64,000 nt of DNA from Blasia pusilla (taxonomy: Eukaryota > Marchantiophyta > Marchantiopsida > Blasiales): positions 13,020,001 to 13,084,000 of the forward strand of contig CM114273.1 of the NCBI GenBank assembly GCA_050084515.1, read 5' to 3'. Position numbers and translations under genes: made by a program. Under the pieces are notes generated by a model, which was not told where the DNA came from, made no database searches, and saw only the letters and a list, made by a program, of their open reading frames with translations. Of this stretch, positions 46,115 through 58,760 are shown in pieces (position 1 is the first letter of the stretch; every line of letters begins with the position of its first letter).

Positions 46115-48386
46115 ATGCTTAGCTGCTTTGAAGCAACTTTGGGCATGAGTGTATGCCATCTCCACTTAGTATGATATATGATGAGAAGCATTCTGTAGGG
46201 ATTGCTAAACTCAGAATTTTTATCACCTTGGATGTGATATCACTAATGGGCAGAGGATTGTGTTAAATTAGCAGCTTTGTAGTGCTTTGCAATCATCCAG
46301 ATCCTTGACCAAATAGTGTAGAAAGTAAGGCGGGATGGTACTTGAATGCCAAATTGAGGGTCAATATATTATTGCTACTGTAGGGATCTCAAACTGTTTC
46401 CAAACTGGTTTATCTGGAGGAACACTATGGTCAATTCAACAGAGAAGACAGATGAGCCACTGAAGTTAAACCTTTATCCAACCGTTCTGTTCAAGTAATG
46501 TTGTTGGCATGTATTTGAGCTCGGAGTGACTCCTATCCACTTGGTTGTCACTCCTTGTAAATTACGACTTTATTGTTCCTGTGCATCTGATGATAGTCAT
46601 GCACATGTGTTTCCCGGAAGGCTTGCAAATGCTATCAACAGACATCTTCTCATGGGTACAAAATTTCTACTTCACCTGACGTCAGTTTGTTAAAGATGTT
46701 ATCTAGTGGGAGCAACAAAGATTTGTGTTTTCCAGCTAAGTGTACGCTGCAGTTCTTGTTTTCTGTCGAAGGTTGGCAGAAATGATCGTAAACCATGTAG
46801 ACAAGTGTTGGCTTAAGCTGTAAGTTCAACAAAAGTATTGAACAATCTGTGAAAATGCAAGTGTTGCCATTGAATTCCTTGTGTGTCATCAGGAGAGGTT
46901 TTTTTAACTCGCAGCCTTTCTTGCCTTGCAGTGTGATGCGCCATTGGAGATGTTAAGAAGGATATGTAAAAGGGCTTGTTGAAGAAGTTCCTGTGGATAT
47001 ATGGGAAAAGTGGCCCTGGGTCAGTCTATTATGATGTGTGGCATACCATTGTGTGAAGGCCATTCACCGTAGATGTGGTATGGATCTCATGACCAAAATC
47101 TGTTTCTCAGCCGTCTTTGTTTCTAATAATAGAACCGATTTTGGCTGCAGAATCGGAAACACTTATATTGAAATTTCTTTCTGTAGGGATATCGTAGAGG
47201 AAAAGTCTGTCTTCCGAAGAGGTTGTTTGTAGGACTGGATCATGTAGTTTTACAACTCAGAAGCTCCAAATCTGCTGATAGGGCCTTTGCAATTGTGTTT
47301 TCTTGGATTGGCCTAGATATGGTCAGATAGCTGTGATGTCTTGATCACGTTCCAGATTGTACCTCTTTTGAAGTCCTGTCCTCTCTAATAGATTTTGGAA
47401 GATCCTCCTACAGGTATCCTAGAAGGTTTGCTGATTTGACAATGGCTTGCTTACTCGTGGTATTAAGTCGCTCTCTGTAACCGGATGAAATGTCAGTCAT
47501 TTGTTTTGTTATGTGGAGTAACAAACAACCAGTTTACATCCAAGAGATTTTAATTTCTGGGGAAAGCCTGACGCTGATCTCATTCATAGTTCCCATCTTT
47601 GTGCGAGTCATGTAATACTCTATTGTGCTTGTATAGAAGGGTCAAGTGGAGCTGATAGCTTGGTTGCCTAACCTTGTCTTCAGCATGACGGGTGCAGTAC
47701 TGCAGTTAGTTTTACAAAGTTGTAACCCCACCTTCTAGGTGTTTTGTGTCCTTCCGTATTCAAGCTGTCTTAGATCTTTGTTCTGTATGGAGGACTCGTC
47801 TTAGCTCTAGTTCTATCAGCAGGGTTGAGGTTCCCGTGCTTACAGCTCTGGACGCTGCTGCCCCATGTGCTCCTTTGTGCAAAATAGCCCCTTAACAAAA
47901 TGAGCCTTATAATTCTTAGGATGTTTATGTCCTCCGTTGCGGTTAGGAATTTGTATAGAGCTATCAGCGTTTCAGGAATTTGTACTAATACTTCACATAC
48001 CTGTAAGAAATTCTCCGTGCGAGGGTTGCTTGGCGTTCTGACTGGTGCATGTCCAGCACTTTCCCCCAGTGTTACTTGTAATCAGACATGCCTTGCACGA
48101 GGTAGAGTTGGGCGATCTTTGCTATTGCAACTGTTGTTGAAGGTCCCTGTAGTACATGCAATCTGATCGTAGATATTGAAACTTTGGGTTTTTGACTTCG
48201 TTTAGCTCATCCGATCTTTTTGTGGGATTGTCTAGATACTCGCAGATACACTTGGGTTTTAAGCCAGTGAGGGCTCCAAGTCCATAGTGGAATCTGGTTC
48301 CATTGGGCAGCCCAGCGCCTGTTTGCCCCAGGAGATGAAGACTGCTCGGTTACATGAAATCTGGAAAGTGATGAAAGCACTACACT

Positions 48387-48557
48387 ATGAAAGATTTCCA
48401 GGAGCTTCAGCTTTTGTCAGTCAGCTTTGAGGCGGTGGATGTGGACCAAGTGTCAAGCAGGTTGATAGTCAAGCAATTCCAGCGGATGCGTAAGTCTGGA
48501 AGCAAGAAGACGTCGGATGCTGAAATTTTTTTAGCTCTCATGGAGATTGATATTTGA
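48387..48557 (+). CDS. Possible small protein or exon, 56 codons
   Basis: ATG at 48387 to TGA at 48555-48557. The product is hydrophilic (starts MKDFQELQLLSVSFEA, ends ALMEIDI) with a basic patch (FQRMRKSGSKK) and looks more protein-like than nearby frames, but no homology or splice context supports it. It could be chance. Confidence 0.25.
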   Translation: MKDFQELQLLSVSFEAVDVDQVSSRLIVKQFQRMRKSGSKKTSDAEIFLALMEIDI

Positions 48558-50096
48558 TGTGATTCTTTGTGGGCCAGTATCTCCATCTGTTGCCGGTGTC
48601 ATATCATCTAGCTCCGCATCACTTGGATTGTAGTCGGGCATTGGCTAGAACAGGCCGCTGGTCACCGTAGGGTTTTAGGCTGTCCATTCACTGTCCACGC
48701 GGTTTGGCTGTGGGTTTTCTGAATGGTTGAGGTATAGATGAACTGATCTTAGCCCAGAACTGTTAAATGGAATCAAGGATTCGGGGATGAAGGACTGCGA
48801 ACTCACATGATATCGCAGAGTGTAGAAGGAGATCCTTAACTTTAGTGTTTAGCTGAGATCGGAGATCTTTACACATCGGGCCTAAGATTGTTACAATGTG
48901 TTCTAATTAGAGCAATTTCTCCTGTGAATGTATCTCCTCGTTGAACATGATTCTTGCAACTGCATTCTTTGTCATACTTATCCTGCTCTTCGTGCAATTG
49001 TGTAATCGAATCAAGTCAGTTATCGCCTGGCTACCGCCTTCGAGATGTTTGGCTGTGAAATTTTGTTGAATGAAGATACTTTAGGGCATCAGTTGGGGGT
49101 AAAATCATGTCCGAAATAGCTGCTGCCATTCATGAATCTGAATGCTCAGTGGGCTTTCACATCCTGTGTTGAATTGGCTGCCGGCCTTCTGCCTCGAGCC
49201 TGCATGTGATAATCGTGAAATGTGAGGAAGGCCCATGGCGTAACGAACAGCGTGAGGAGGTAACCGATGACTTGCCCGACCTCCGAGATCATGGATCACG
49301 ATATAGCTCCGCGCCGAACGAATGGCGATCACTGTGGATAAGAATCTCCTTCGGAAGTAGGGTTGTCGACTCTCCGTCCCATGCGTTGAATTTTGTCAGA
49401 GACGTTGCCACTCTTGGTGACAGGAGGTACTCCAGCTTCGTAAGACTTGAGGATACGTTGTGTGGACTGCCTAGAACTTTCAGAGCGTTCGGGAATTTCC
49501 ACTTCGCGGATGAATATCGTTGGGCATTTCAACAGCCGCAGACTGCAACGGCCCACCTGCGTCGGGCAAACTCCAGTCTGCGTACGAGCAAGCGATACCC
49601 TTTCTTTCTTTCCGTATGCGGCCGTTAAAATCCGCAGGTCTGAAGCGTGGTCCTAAAAGTAGGAATGTTGCACGACATGTTCTTCGTTTGACGGTGGAAC
49701 CGAAGTCTCGTTCGAACGGGAGAGTTCCCAAGTTCCCACCCCCGGGAATCTCCATTGACTCCCCGCGATGGGAATGCAAAGCAGCGTGGGCTTTTCATTC
49801 AATCGTCGTTAAGACTGAGCACGCATCGATGTTCCGATCCGGATTCCGGATAAGCCTGCGGGTTTTTGGCTCGCTGTGCCCCCTCCTTTGTATCTCTGAT
49901 GGGTTTTCCATCCGGAGAAGCAGCCCGTCTCCATGGCAGGACGGCAGCGCGACCGCTGCTGAGAGTTAGTCGCTCACCGTCATAACTCCGAAGGAGCGGA
50001 TGCCCAGACGGATGCTCCCGCATCCGTCTGCCCGAGTCTGTCGTCACGTGAGGCGAGCAGCGAGCACAAGACTGTCTCGGGAATTCACGCAACAGC

Positions 50097-50121
50097 GCAC
50101 GGCACGGCACGGCACGGCACG
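50097..50121. repeat. (GGCAC)n microsatellite
   Basis: Five GGCAC units in GC-rich intergenic DNA. Confidence 0.9.
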
Positions 50122-51930
50122 ATCTGCAGTGTCAGCAAGCCCCTCGGATTCCCACGCGGAGAACGCAGACATTCTAATCTGGAGCGCCACTCTGCGAAGT
50201 GGTAGTAGAATCTGCCTCTGCCTCGGAGTCATTTCCGCGCGGGGTCGTCGTGCTCTGGAGTCGTCCTCCGTTTGACGGAGTCTCCCGAGCCGACGAGGCC
50301 AAAGCGAACTCAGCCAGACTCCCCACCCCACGAGGCACGTGCGTGAATGACTCGGAGCACGCTCTGCGAAACGGACATGCTCGGCTCCGCGGGGAGAAGG
50401 CCATCGATTGACGGAGAACCGAGCGGAGGAGGCGCTGGCGAGGTGAGGAGGAGATGCGCAATGCCACGTTGGAAAAGTCGGTTCGGAATGGCCGAATGAG
50501 CTCGACAACTAATGTACCGACCTGTCCCGAGCATCCGGGCGAATAGTCGAACGCGAGATCGGGAAATCAACCAGTTCCCCGAAAGTGCGCTGCGCGACTG
50601 TGCTGTTGTGCACTGAATAAGTGGGAGGTAGTCGAACGAATCATCCTTCAATCGGTGGCCGCCGGCTTGAAAGGGTCTGAGCGCGGCCCTCCGAGGATCT
50701 CAGCTTCGGAGGAGATCGCAGATGTCGTGGATCGGCATGGCGGTGATGGGCGCGGGATGATCTGACCGGTCGGGCATCAGCGAGTGCTATCTTTACACTG
50801 CGGGAATCTGACAATGCAGATCGAATCACAAACTCATAACAATCATTTTGTCTGCTTTTGCCTCACCCTCCACATGCGAATCCAAAAACCTCACGATACT
50901 GTCCATTGAAGCGTAAGCGCTTGCTTCCGCCATCAGGTCACGGAGCCGCTGTGAGCAGCATGTATCAACGACAGAGCATAGTTAACCGACGGAAACAGCC
51001 CCCATCTAAGAAGAACGAGGAAGTAAGAATCGATCCCTACCCTCAACCCATTCCGGCCCCTAAAGTACAGCTTCGCTCCCATCGCTCGTCTTATGGCGCG
51101 CTCATGAATGAACTCGTCTCCACGCGCCTCGCCTCCCCCCACCCCACCTCGCCGAGACTGAAATCAGATCCCCGACTGTGAGAGTCCCTCGGCCTTCGAC
51201 AGAGAGGTCTCTCTGTCGCAGAGTCATCTTCCCCAACCCTACCCTTGCGGTCGTAACAACGCAATCGTTATGAACATTTCTCTCCGACTGCGAAGCCAGA
51301 GCATGTTCTTTGGGTCTCTGCATATATTCCTCATCATCCCCTTTCGGAGGAGCGATGAGGAGAGCCTTCTCAACAGAGGAGGACGCAGACAATGAGAGAG
51401 GTTCTTCAACCGGCTTAAAGGTGGTTGCAAGCATGATCCAAGTCTCGTCTCCATGCGAAGATATGACGGGATGCCCAGAAACTCGTCAAAAGTGTGAAAT
51501 TCTGCCCTCGTACTGCTTCACCTGGATTTTGGTGTTCGGTGATGAGTTTGGCTGTCATAAGAATGTCATCCTGCATCACTTTCCTCGTAATTCTCAACCT
51601 TTCGCTACTCATGCTTCCAGTCGGAGAATATTAGTGAGTGCGTGTTGCTCTAAAGCGTCCGTCCAATTCAGCGACGGATAGAAACTGTCGTGAAAGTTCT
51701 TCGTACAAGTGACAGTCGTCGTCGGAGAACGGATGTTCCAGAGCTGTCGCCACCCTAAACGCCTGGATTCTTCGGAGACTATTACACCAGAAGCACGTTC
51801 ATGAGAAATTCTTTGCTTCCCATGACTCCCTAAACCCATTTCTCACTTCTTTTTCCCCTCTCCCGCCGGCTTGATATGGTGGCACGGCGTAGATGACTGT
51901 GCGTTATTCCTCTTCTTACTATTATCATTT

Positions 51931-51960
51931 TTATCATTCTGAGCATCGTCAGAATGATAA
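51931..51960. repeat. 12-bp perfect inverted repeat
   Basis: TTATCATTCTGA at 51931-51942 pairs with TCAGAATGATAA at 51949-51960, loop of six bases. Function unknown. Confidence 0.85.
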
Positions 51961-52954
51961 CAAGAATAATCGTCGCGGGCACAATACCTCACATTGGGAG
52001 GCGGTCCAAGAGAAGGGCCACTGCATAGAAGAGGATGTTCCGGGGAGATTACCCGTGGGGAAATTCCAACAACTGGGAAGAATGCATAAATAAACCCTCT
52101 CGTGGAGAGTAACCCTAAAAAGTTGCGAGCTGCACGATTGACATCTTAGGGCATTGATAACACTTCACAGCTTACGTCTCCTCTGTAACTGGAAGGCTTT
52201 GGTGTGAAACTTTGCTTACCCTTCGGGAAAATGCAAATACTTCGCCAGAATTTGTTTTCTGAAAGCATCTCTTTCGTGTAGAGTCCAGCCCCACGAACAT
52301 GAAATTTGGTCGTGAATCGCAGCGGATGGATGAGATGGCGAGACGCCCGTAAGATTAAAGACGAACTTTGCAATTGACAGTCAACTCTCAACTCTCATGT
52401 CCCGGTGTTTCCCTCCTTTGAATTCGTGTCTTCTTTCCTCTGCTTAGCAATCACACAAGACTCCCATCCCTAATCTGATGTACTGGATCCACACTGAGAA
52501 ATGGCACGGTTCCAACTCGACGAATTGCTCGATCTGCTGCCATATCAAAAAGAACGTCTGCGCTTGTGCGCATCCTGAGGCCGCAACCGCAAAACTCGTG
52601 AATGGTGGAACTTCGTGATTCCATGAATCTGGTAGGATCCAGGCACCGATGAGAACTTTCCTCATTTTACCACACAGCCGCATTTGCATGTTTAAGAAAG
52701 ACATTGTTGAGGTCGCTGCCCTGAGTAACTTGCGTTTCTCTCTTGCTGATACTTCGTGGCCTGAAAGACGGAAGGCATGTGCAGAACATCGACGCCGAGT
52801 ATGACATGCAAATGTCTGATTTGAGGAAAAGGCAGCAACAGTTTCTGGATATTGAACAGCTCGTACGAACAAGTGTATCTCCCACGAAGGAAGAAATTCA
52901 GGAATCACAGTGAGTTCTCCAACCGAAGCCCGTTTACACCCTCTGCACTTGTGG

Positions 52955-53062
52955 CCACATCTGCTAGTGAATCCTACTACCAACACTTTCTGTCCGTTCA
53001 ACACGGTGCACTTCCACATTTGCTAGTGAATCCTAGTCCCAACAGTTTCTGTCAGTTCAACA
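52955..53062. repeat. 49-bp direct repeat next to the copia element
   Basis: 52955-53003 and 53014-53062 share 44 of 49 bases (start CCACAT, end GTTCAACA), separated by 10 bp, ending about 40 bp before the copia LTR. Confidence 0.9.
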
Positions 53063-53100
53063 GAGCTAGAAGCGTTTGACATCCACGTTCCAGTAACACA

Positions 53101-53352
53101 TGATAAAAATCCAAAATAAAGAAATGCAAAGTCCCAAATACCATTAACAAGGTTAACTTTAGCATTTCGGTGTATTACATGAAAGAGGAAGAGAAGACAC
53201 TTTAATTCAGGAGAAAAAAGAGAATCTTTAATATTAAGAAGTGATTCTAGCTAATCTACTAGACTTCTGGTTTTATTGAAGTTAATATAATTGGAGTGGC
53301 GTTGAACACGGTGCATACCTTGTGGGTTTATAGATCATCAATATTTTTAACA
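53101..53352 (-). repeat. 3' LTR of the copia element
   Basis: Starts TGATAAAAATCC and ends TTTTTAACA on the plus strand (TG...CA on the minus strand); similar in order to 57267-57468. A purine run (CCACATAGGAGGAA on the minus strand) adjoins it as polypurine tract. Confidence 0.8.
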
Positions 53353-53358
53353 TTCCTC

Positions 53359-54698
53359 CTATGTGGAAGGGCAACTCATTTTTATTAGATTTCCACAAGC
53401 AATAAACTTTGCTTTAGCTAGTGGTTTTGTCAAGATATCTGCCGCCATTTGCTCAGTTGGACAATATTTGAGTTCCACTTCTCCTTTTTCTACACACTTC
53501 CTTATGAAGTGGTGTTGAGTATCAAAATGTTTGGTACGACCATGATGAGAAAGATTCTTTGCAATTGCAATACACGACTGATTATCCTCGTGAATTAGGA
53601 TTGGATATGGTTGCTCGATCCCATAATCTCCCATTGCTTTTTGAAGCTATAGAGTCAGCCTCCTTTGCTGCAATTGTGGCGGCAACATATTTTGCTTCTG
53701 TTGATGTGAGAGAGACTATTATCTGTTTCTTGCTTGACCAAGAGATTGTTGCTCCGCCTAGTGTGAAAGCACCACTTAGTTTGGCTAAAACTAATGGCTC
53801 AATTTCCTTTACTCCAAGAGAAAGAGATGCCAAGAAAATGATTCAACTCACCAAGGTCTTTCACCTTGTAACACAACTCCAAATCTTCCTTTTGAGTCAC
53901 AACGATCTAAGAAATTTTCGCTCCAATCAACACATCATCAACGTACACAATAAGGGTAAGGACCAACTCATCTATCTTCATTGTGTAGATACATGGGTCA
54001 GAATCAGAACGCTCCCAACCAAGCGCCAATAAGGAGCAATCTAAGTTCACATTCCATTCACGTCCAACTTGCTTCAGACCATAGAGAGTCTTTAGCAGTT
54101 GCACAACCTTGCCTTTGTGCTCTAGAGGAGTATACAATCCTTCATGTACTCTCATGAAGATATTCTCCTCCTTAAGTTCGCCATTCAAATAAGCTAAAAT
54201 AAGTTGTTAAACACTCCAATCTAGAGTGGCTGCTAGGGTAGAAAACACACAAATTGTTGCAAGACGTGCCACAGGTGCAAAATTCTGATGATAGTCAATA
54301 CCTTCGACTTGAGAGTAGCCTTTTGCAACCAATCGTGCGTTGAACCTCTCAACTGATCCATTTGATGCAACCTTGGTGCAAAATACCCATTTTGAATCTA
54401 TGGATTTTCTTCTAGTTGGAAGATCTATGAACTCCTATGTGCCATGCTCTTTTAGAGATTGTAACTCCACCTGCATGGCCACTTTCCATTCATTTGCAAA
54501 GGGAAAGTTCAAGGTCATGGGATCAGGTTGAGAGTGTGGAGGAACCTTTGCTAAGTCAATCACCTCCAAAAGAAAATCTTCTCGAACAAAGTCATCATCT
54601 TCTCTCCAAGGTGTTCGGCGCCTACATGGTCCATCAATAATGTTGATAGGATCAATTCCACCCCTTGAGAGTGAGATTGCACATGTTGTTCTAGACAA
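53359..54698 (-). pseudogene. Copia reverse transcriptase and RNase H
   Basis: RT pieces: NEWKVAMQVELQSLKEHGT (54698-54435), MNGELKEENIFMRVHEGLY and VYVDDVLIG (54188-53907, catalytic YVDD). RNase H: ISWSSKKQIIVSLTSTEAKY (53833-53582) and NQSCIAIAKNLSHHGRTKHF with ADILTKPLAK (53634-53359). Frames are broken in several places. These enzymes copy the RNA into DNA; this copy is dead. Confidence 0.93.
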
Positions 54699-54889
54699 AC
54701 GTCTCCTTCCATATCATCTTCAGTGCCCTTGCCAATTTCCTCTTGTTCTTCAAGAACACATGTATCACCAACTTCTATTATGTCTGAGATTTCTGTCTGA
54801 TTGGAAGAACCAAACTTCACAACATGAAGGTTATATATCTTGAGTGTCATTTTTTTTCATTGAAGGACCTAGGTCAGAGGTTACAATTG

Positions 54890-56027
54890 TTACCTCCTTT
54901 TCATCAAAGATGACATCATGACTAAGAATAATCGCCTATTTCTCAGGTAGATGAATCTCCTATCCCTTTGCAATCTTAGAATATCCAACAAAAATACCTT
55001 TTGTTGCCTTTTCATCAAGCTTTTTCCGCTTTTCCTTTGGTATATGATACCAAGCAAAACAACCAAATGGATGAGCATGGGCAGTAGAAGGTTTCTCATT
55101 ATAGAATACTTCATAGGGTGTCTTACCACGAAGTTGTGCATATGGTAGCCGATTGCAAGTGCATACAAAAATTTTTGCTGCATAGCCATGTAGTGACGAT
55201 CTAACTTTGCAAGGAGTGTGCGAACTCCTTCAAAGATAGTGCGCATCATTTGCTCTGCCATCCCAACAACCTCATATGTATATGAAGTTGCTATCATATG
55301 TCGGATTCCCTAGGCCTTAAAGTATGAACCAAGCTTCTGGTTCAAGAACTCTGTGCCTTGGTCGGTAAGGAAAGTTTTCACCTTCCGCTCCGTCTTTCTC
55401 TACACTTCTCTCTCCCAAATCTTGTATGCTTCATAAGTCTAATCTTTAGTCTTGAGGAAAGCTAAGCCAGTGTATCGCGAACACTCATCTATCCACACAA
55501 CCATCCACTTAGCACCTCCAAATTTGGGCACGTCAGAATATCCTAGATCTCAAATGACCACATGTAGAATTCCCTTAGCATGCTTATGCGTCTCTGGAAA
55601 AGGCTGACGATGTGCCTTACCAACGATATATGCCTCACATGTTGGCATTAGCTCTTTGTTGCCAACAATTTTCAAACCTTCAACAACCCCTACGCTCTCC
55701 TTCACAAATTGTTGATGTAGAGGCATGTGCCAATGCTTGGTGTCACTCAAGAAGTGATCGACCTGCAAGAAAATCTTTCGCCATAATTGTGGTCTCCTCA
55801 ATTTCACAACACATAAGATAAGCCTTTCCCTCAAGCTTCCCATGAGCATATAGATCTCCAAACAGTAGGAACCAATCTACCCCATCTCTATCCAAGTTAA
55901 ATTTGTAGCCCCTTTTGCATAAGGTTGTAGCCGATCGAAGCGTATCTGGTGCACCATGCACCCAATGTACATTCTTCAGAATCACCGGAGTGTGCTCTCC
56001 CTTAGGACCTAAAAATGTGAGATGCAT
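54890..56027 (-). pseudogene. Copia GAG-pre-integrase and integrase
   Basis: At 56027-55743: VHWVHGAPDTLRSATTLCKR, typical of the pre-integrase region. At 55861-55550: HWHMPLHQQFVKE, then PTCEAYIVGKAHRQPF, where the zinc-binding second Cys is Tyr. Core fragments between 55540 and 54890 include YEVVGMAEQMMRTIFEGVRT (near the catalytic Glu, with VVGMAEQMMRT standing for the usual NGVAERMNRT) and frames leading to HPFGCFAWYHIPKEKR-like sequence at about 55050. Heavily broken. Confidence 0.85.
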
Positions 56028-56033
56028 CTCACC

Positions 56034-57090
56034 TCATCCACGTGATTTTCTCATACCTCCATCATAACCTTCTAATTGGATGGATGCACTTTTATCCAAA
56101 TTATGGATCTCGCTTCGATCCCCTTGGATATGCACGTTGGAAGCAGAATCAATGCGAAGAAAATCTATCGATGATCTTGGAACATTCGCTAAATTCTTGT
56201 TGACCATTTCTTGCGCTGAGAAGACCACAACTACACTTGCACTTGCCGCATAGTCTCTTCACTTCGGACTTTCGGAATCACCCTTCCAATGCCCAATCTG
56301 TCCACAAGCTCTCGATCCTGCTCTTGGACTTTAAGATGTCGACTTTCCATAGAAGGGAAAAATTGACATCTTAAAGTTGAAGACCATATGTCAATTTTCC
56401 CCTTCGACTTTCCATACTTATGGTCCAATCTTACATTCTGCTTGCCTTGGGGAAGCTTCCCCGTCAATTACACCGATAAAGCAGAAGCTAAAGAGATATT
56501 ATTCTCTTACGCCTTGACTCCTCTTCGAGGAGTATGGACTACACAATTTCCTCTGTAATTTCTTCCTTTCTCCATGAATCCATTGATTGAACCAAAGGAT
56601 CCCAAGATTCAGGCAAAGTATTCATCATGAGCCATGCCGTGCTATGCTTGCTCATCTCTCCACCAACCTCGATATACTCATCCCTAAGATCAAACATTTG
56701 ACGAAGAAACACCTCCATGGACTCGTCCACTGTGTAACGAAGATTGTAAAGCTTTATATGCAAAGTAAGCTCTCTAGTAATACCCGATGGTTTATGGATT
56801 TAAGCTAATACTTTCCACATCTCCTTCGTTGTCCTACACTTTCTAATATGACTCTGTTGCGATGGCTTTATATGTAATACAATCTGCGCTCTCGCTTTCA
56901 TCTCTTCCTCATCCCATTTGTCTTTCGCATGAGCATTTTCCTCACTTGGTCTCTAGATCTTCCCTTCTACATATTGAAGGAGTTTATGAGTACTCAATAA
57001 ATACATCATGGAAAAGGACCACGTGCTATAGTTTCTTTCATCAAGCCATTCAAGGCGATGATCAGATGATGAAGAAGCCATTGCTATGGA
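56034..57090 (-). pseudogene. Copia gag and protease
   Basis: Gag starts near 57082 (ASSSSDHRLEWLDERNYSTW) and continues with LRYTVDESMEVFLRQMFDLR and LPESWDPLVQSMDSW (56763-56539), the usual copia Gag polyprotein pattern. At 56228-56034 IDSASNVHIQGDRSEI resembles the protease active site (normally D-S-G-A), with altered Gly. No clear zinc knuckle is left. An inverted-looking duplication of the phrase around GACATCTTAA occurs near 56330-56400. Confidence 0.85.
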
Positions 57091-57266
57091 AATGAAATAA
57101 AAGTAACAACGAAGACTTTTTACTAATGAAAAGTCTATATGAAGTGCAAGACTAATTTTCATATTAGAAGAAAAATTATGAAAAAACTTTGCAACATAAC
57201 AATTATCAAGTCTGACATTAAAGCATACCATAGCAATTTCCAAATCTAACATTAAGATAGATACCA

Positions 57267-57468
57267 TGATGAAAATCTAAAGTAAAAAAATGCAAAATTC
57301 CAAATATCATTAACAAAATTAATTCTAGCACATCAATGTGTTACATGATTAAGATTAAAAAAATAATGGAACGAATCTACTAGATTTATGATTATATTGA
57401 TGCTAATATAAAAGAAATGGACACGCTACATACCTTATAAAATGGTTTTAGGTCATCTGCTTTTAACA
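57267..57468 (-). repeat. 5' LTR of the copia element
   Basis: Starts TGATGAAAATCTAAAG and ends CTTTTAACA on the plus strand. On the minus strand the sequence after it begins TGGTATCTATC, resembling a tRNA-Met primer site. Confidence 0.78.
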
Positions 57469-57542
57469 TTATCGCAAATCTCGGCGGACGGAACAATCAC
57501 CCGTAACAACGGCGCTCCCGCCTTGTAGGAATTTTTAAAAAA

Positions 57543-57564
57543 AATATAATATATATATATATAT
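57543..57564. repeat. (AT)n tail at the non-LTR 3' end
   Basis: About ten AT units exactly at the 3' end of copy A; simple-repeat tails are common in non-LTR elements. Confidence 0.85.
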
Positions 57565-58740
57565 GTAGAAAAAGGATGGGAAACCCATCACGATACAAAA
57601 GAGGGGGCATGGAGACCCAAAAAATAGACCTCAAGAGGCCGGAACCGGCCCCGAGGAGAAAGAAGCCTTCCCCCCTAACGACCAAAATCACCAACAGCAG
57701 AGACAATATCAGCAACACCTAGAGAACTATGACTACTACTAAGTGGGCCTCTAGCATTGGCGTCTCCAACCGCCTGAGCCCGCCGCAGAAGCCCATTTGC
57801 CTGGACGCGCTGCAAAGCTATGGAAACCCGTTGCCTACGATAAAGTATCGCAGTGGCTAAGGACAACCCATTTCTCGACTGGAGATGATGGTCGCAATCC
57901 GTAAGCAACGAGTCAAACCTCTCCCCCATCGCCCCGTACATCTCAATGGCTAGGGGGATAAATCGATGTCCGTCATGAAGTCGACTATAAATGTGGGTCT
58001 TCTTGACCGCCGCCGCCGCCGTCGCCGCTCCTTGTAGCAATCTCCCTTGTGCTACCACTTGGTCTCCCACCGCCTCCCGCGTAGGATCCGTCACTACAAC
58101 ATCCCCTACCACCACCTCAGACTCCCTCGTCATGTAGAGATCAGCACGGATAAGGGAATCCCGCATGGAATAGTGCCTCTCTCTTTGTACATGGAATCCA
58201 CTCTCCCAAGCAATAGAGAACATAATATCCCGCACTGCATCGTGAGTGGCTATCCTCTCACCCCCAACTGGACACCGTGCCAAATGCACACCAAGTGGAT
58301 CCAGACTCCGGTGACACTCGCAATGTGTCGAACCAACCACCGTTGGTTGGGGCAGGCCCAGTCGGAACCTCATCGCTGTAGTGCAGGTAAGTGGTGCGAT
58401 GCGGAAAGCCGGGATGAGGGGACGAGCCCCCACCCATGAGCCTGCCCCCTTTCCAGAGCAAGAGCGAATACGGGCCCGAACCTCCATGGGGATATTCCCG
58501 TCCGACATAGTAGCTCCAAACAATGCATCAAAGTGGGCTTCCATCAAAGAAGATTGGAGCCCAGACTGTCCGGAGGTAACTAGGGAAGAGAAAGCGGGAA
58601 GAACTGCTCTAGCCTCAACAAGAAGGGAGTCTCTACAAGCTGTGAGTGAAGATTGAAGTGGGAAAAGACCATCCTCAACCTGGGAAACGTAGTGTAAAAG
58701 TAGCTGTCTATCCCTAACCAAAAATCGGGAGCAAAGGAGG

Positions 58741-58760
58741 GGTGCTATAGTGGCCCAACT
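58741..58760 (-). other. Nonsense codon interrupting copy A
   Basis: On the minus strand the frame reads VASSTF, stop, GSWATIAPLL; copy B has Leu at the stop position (SAFLGSWATVAPLL). This shows copy A was open in the ancestor. Confidence 0.7.

Larger units (their letters stand above)
46115..53100. other. Intergenic DNA downstream of RSH1, no gene supported
   Basis: The first kilobase or so is probably RSH1 3' untranslated DNA. Many overlapping open frames occur at 49.1-51.8 kb because of raised GC content, but none matches a family; the longest is 191 codons at 53019-52444 (minus), which is also unrecognised. No tRNA or rRNA gene was found. Confidence 0.55.
53101..57468 (-). mobile_element. 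Old Ty1/copia retrotransposon, degenerate
   Basis: On the minus strand: 5' LTR (57468-57267), gag, protease, integrase, RT, RNase H, 3' LTR (53352-53101). Integrase before RT is the copia order. The LTRs differ at many positions (about 70% alike by eye, 202 versus 252 bp), so the insertion is old. No target duplication is visible, consistent with age or rearrangement. Confidence 0.93.

Noticed and set aside
49100-51860. Many overlapping open frames of 60-150 codons on both strands
   Set aside because: They overlap each other in several frames, have no recognisable motifs, and are explained by locally raised GC content.
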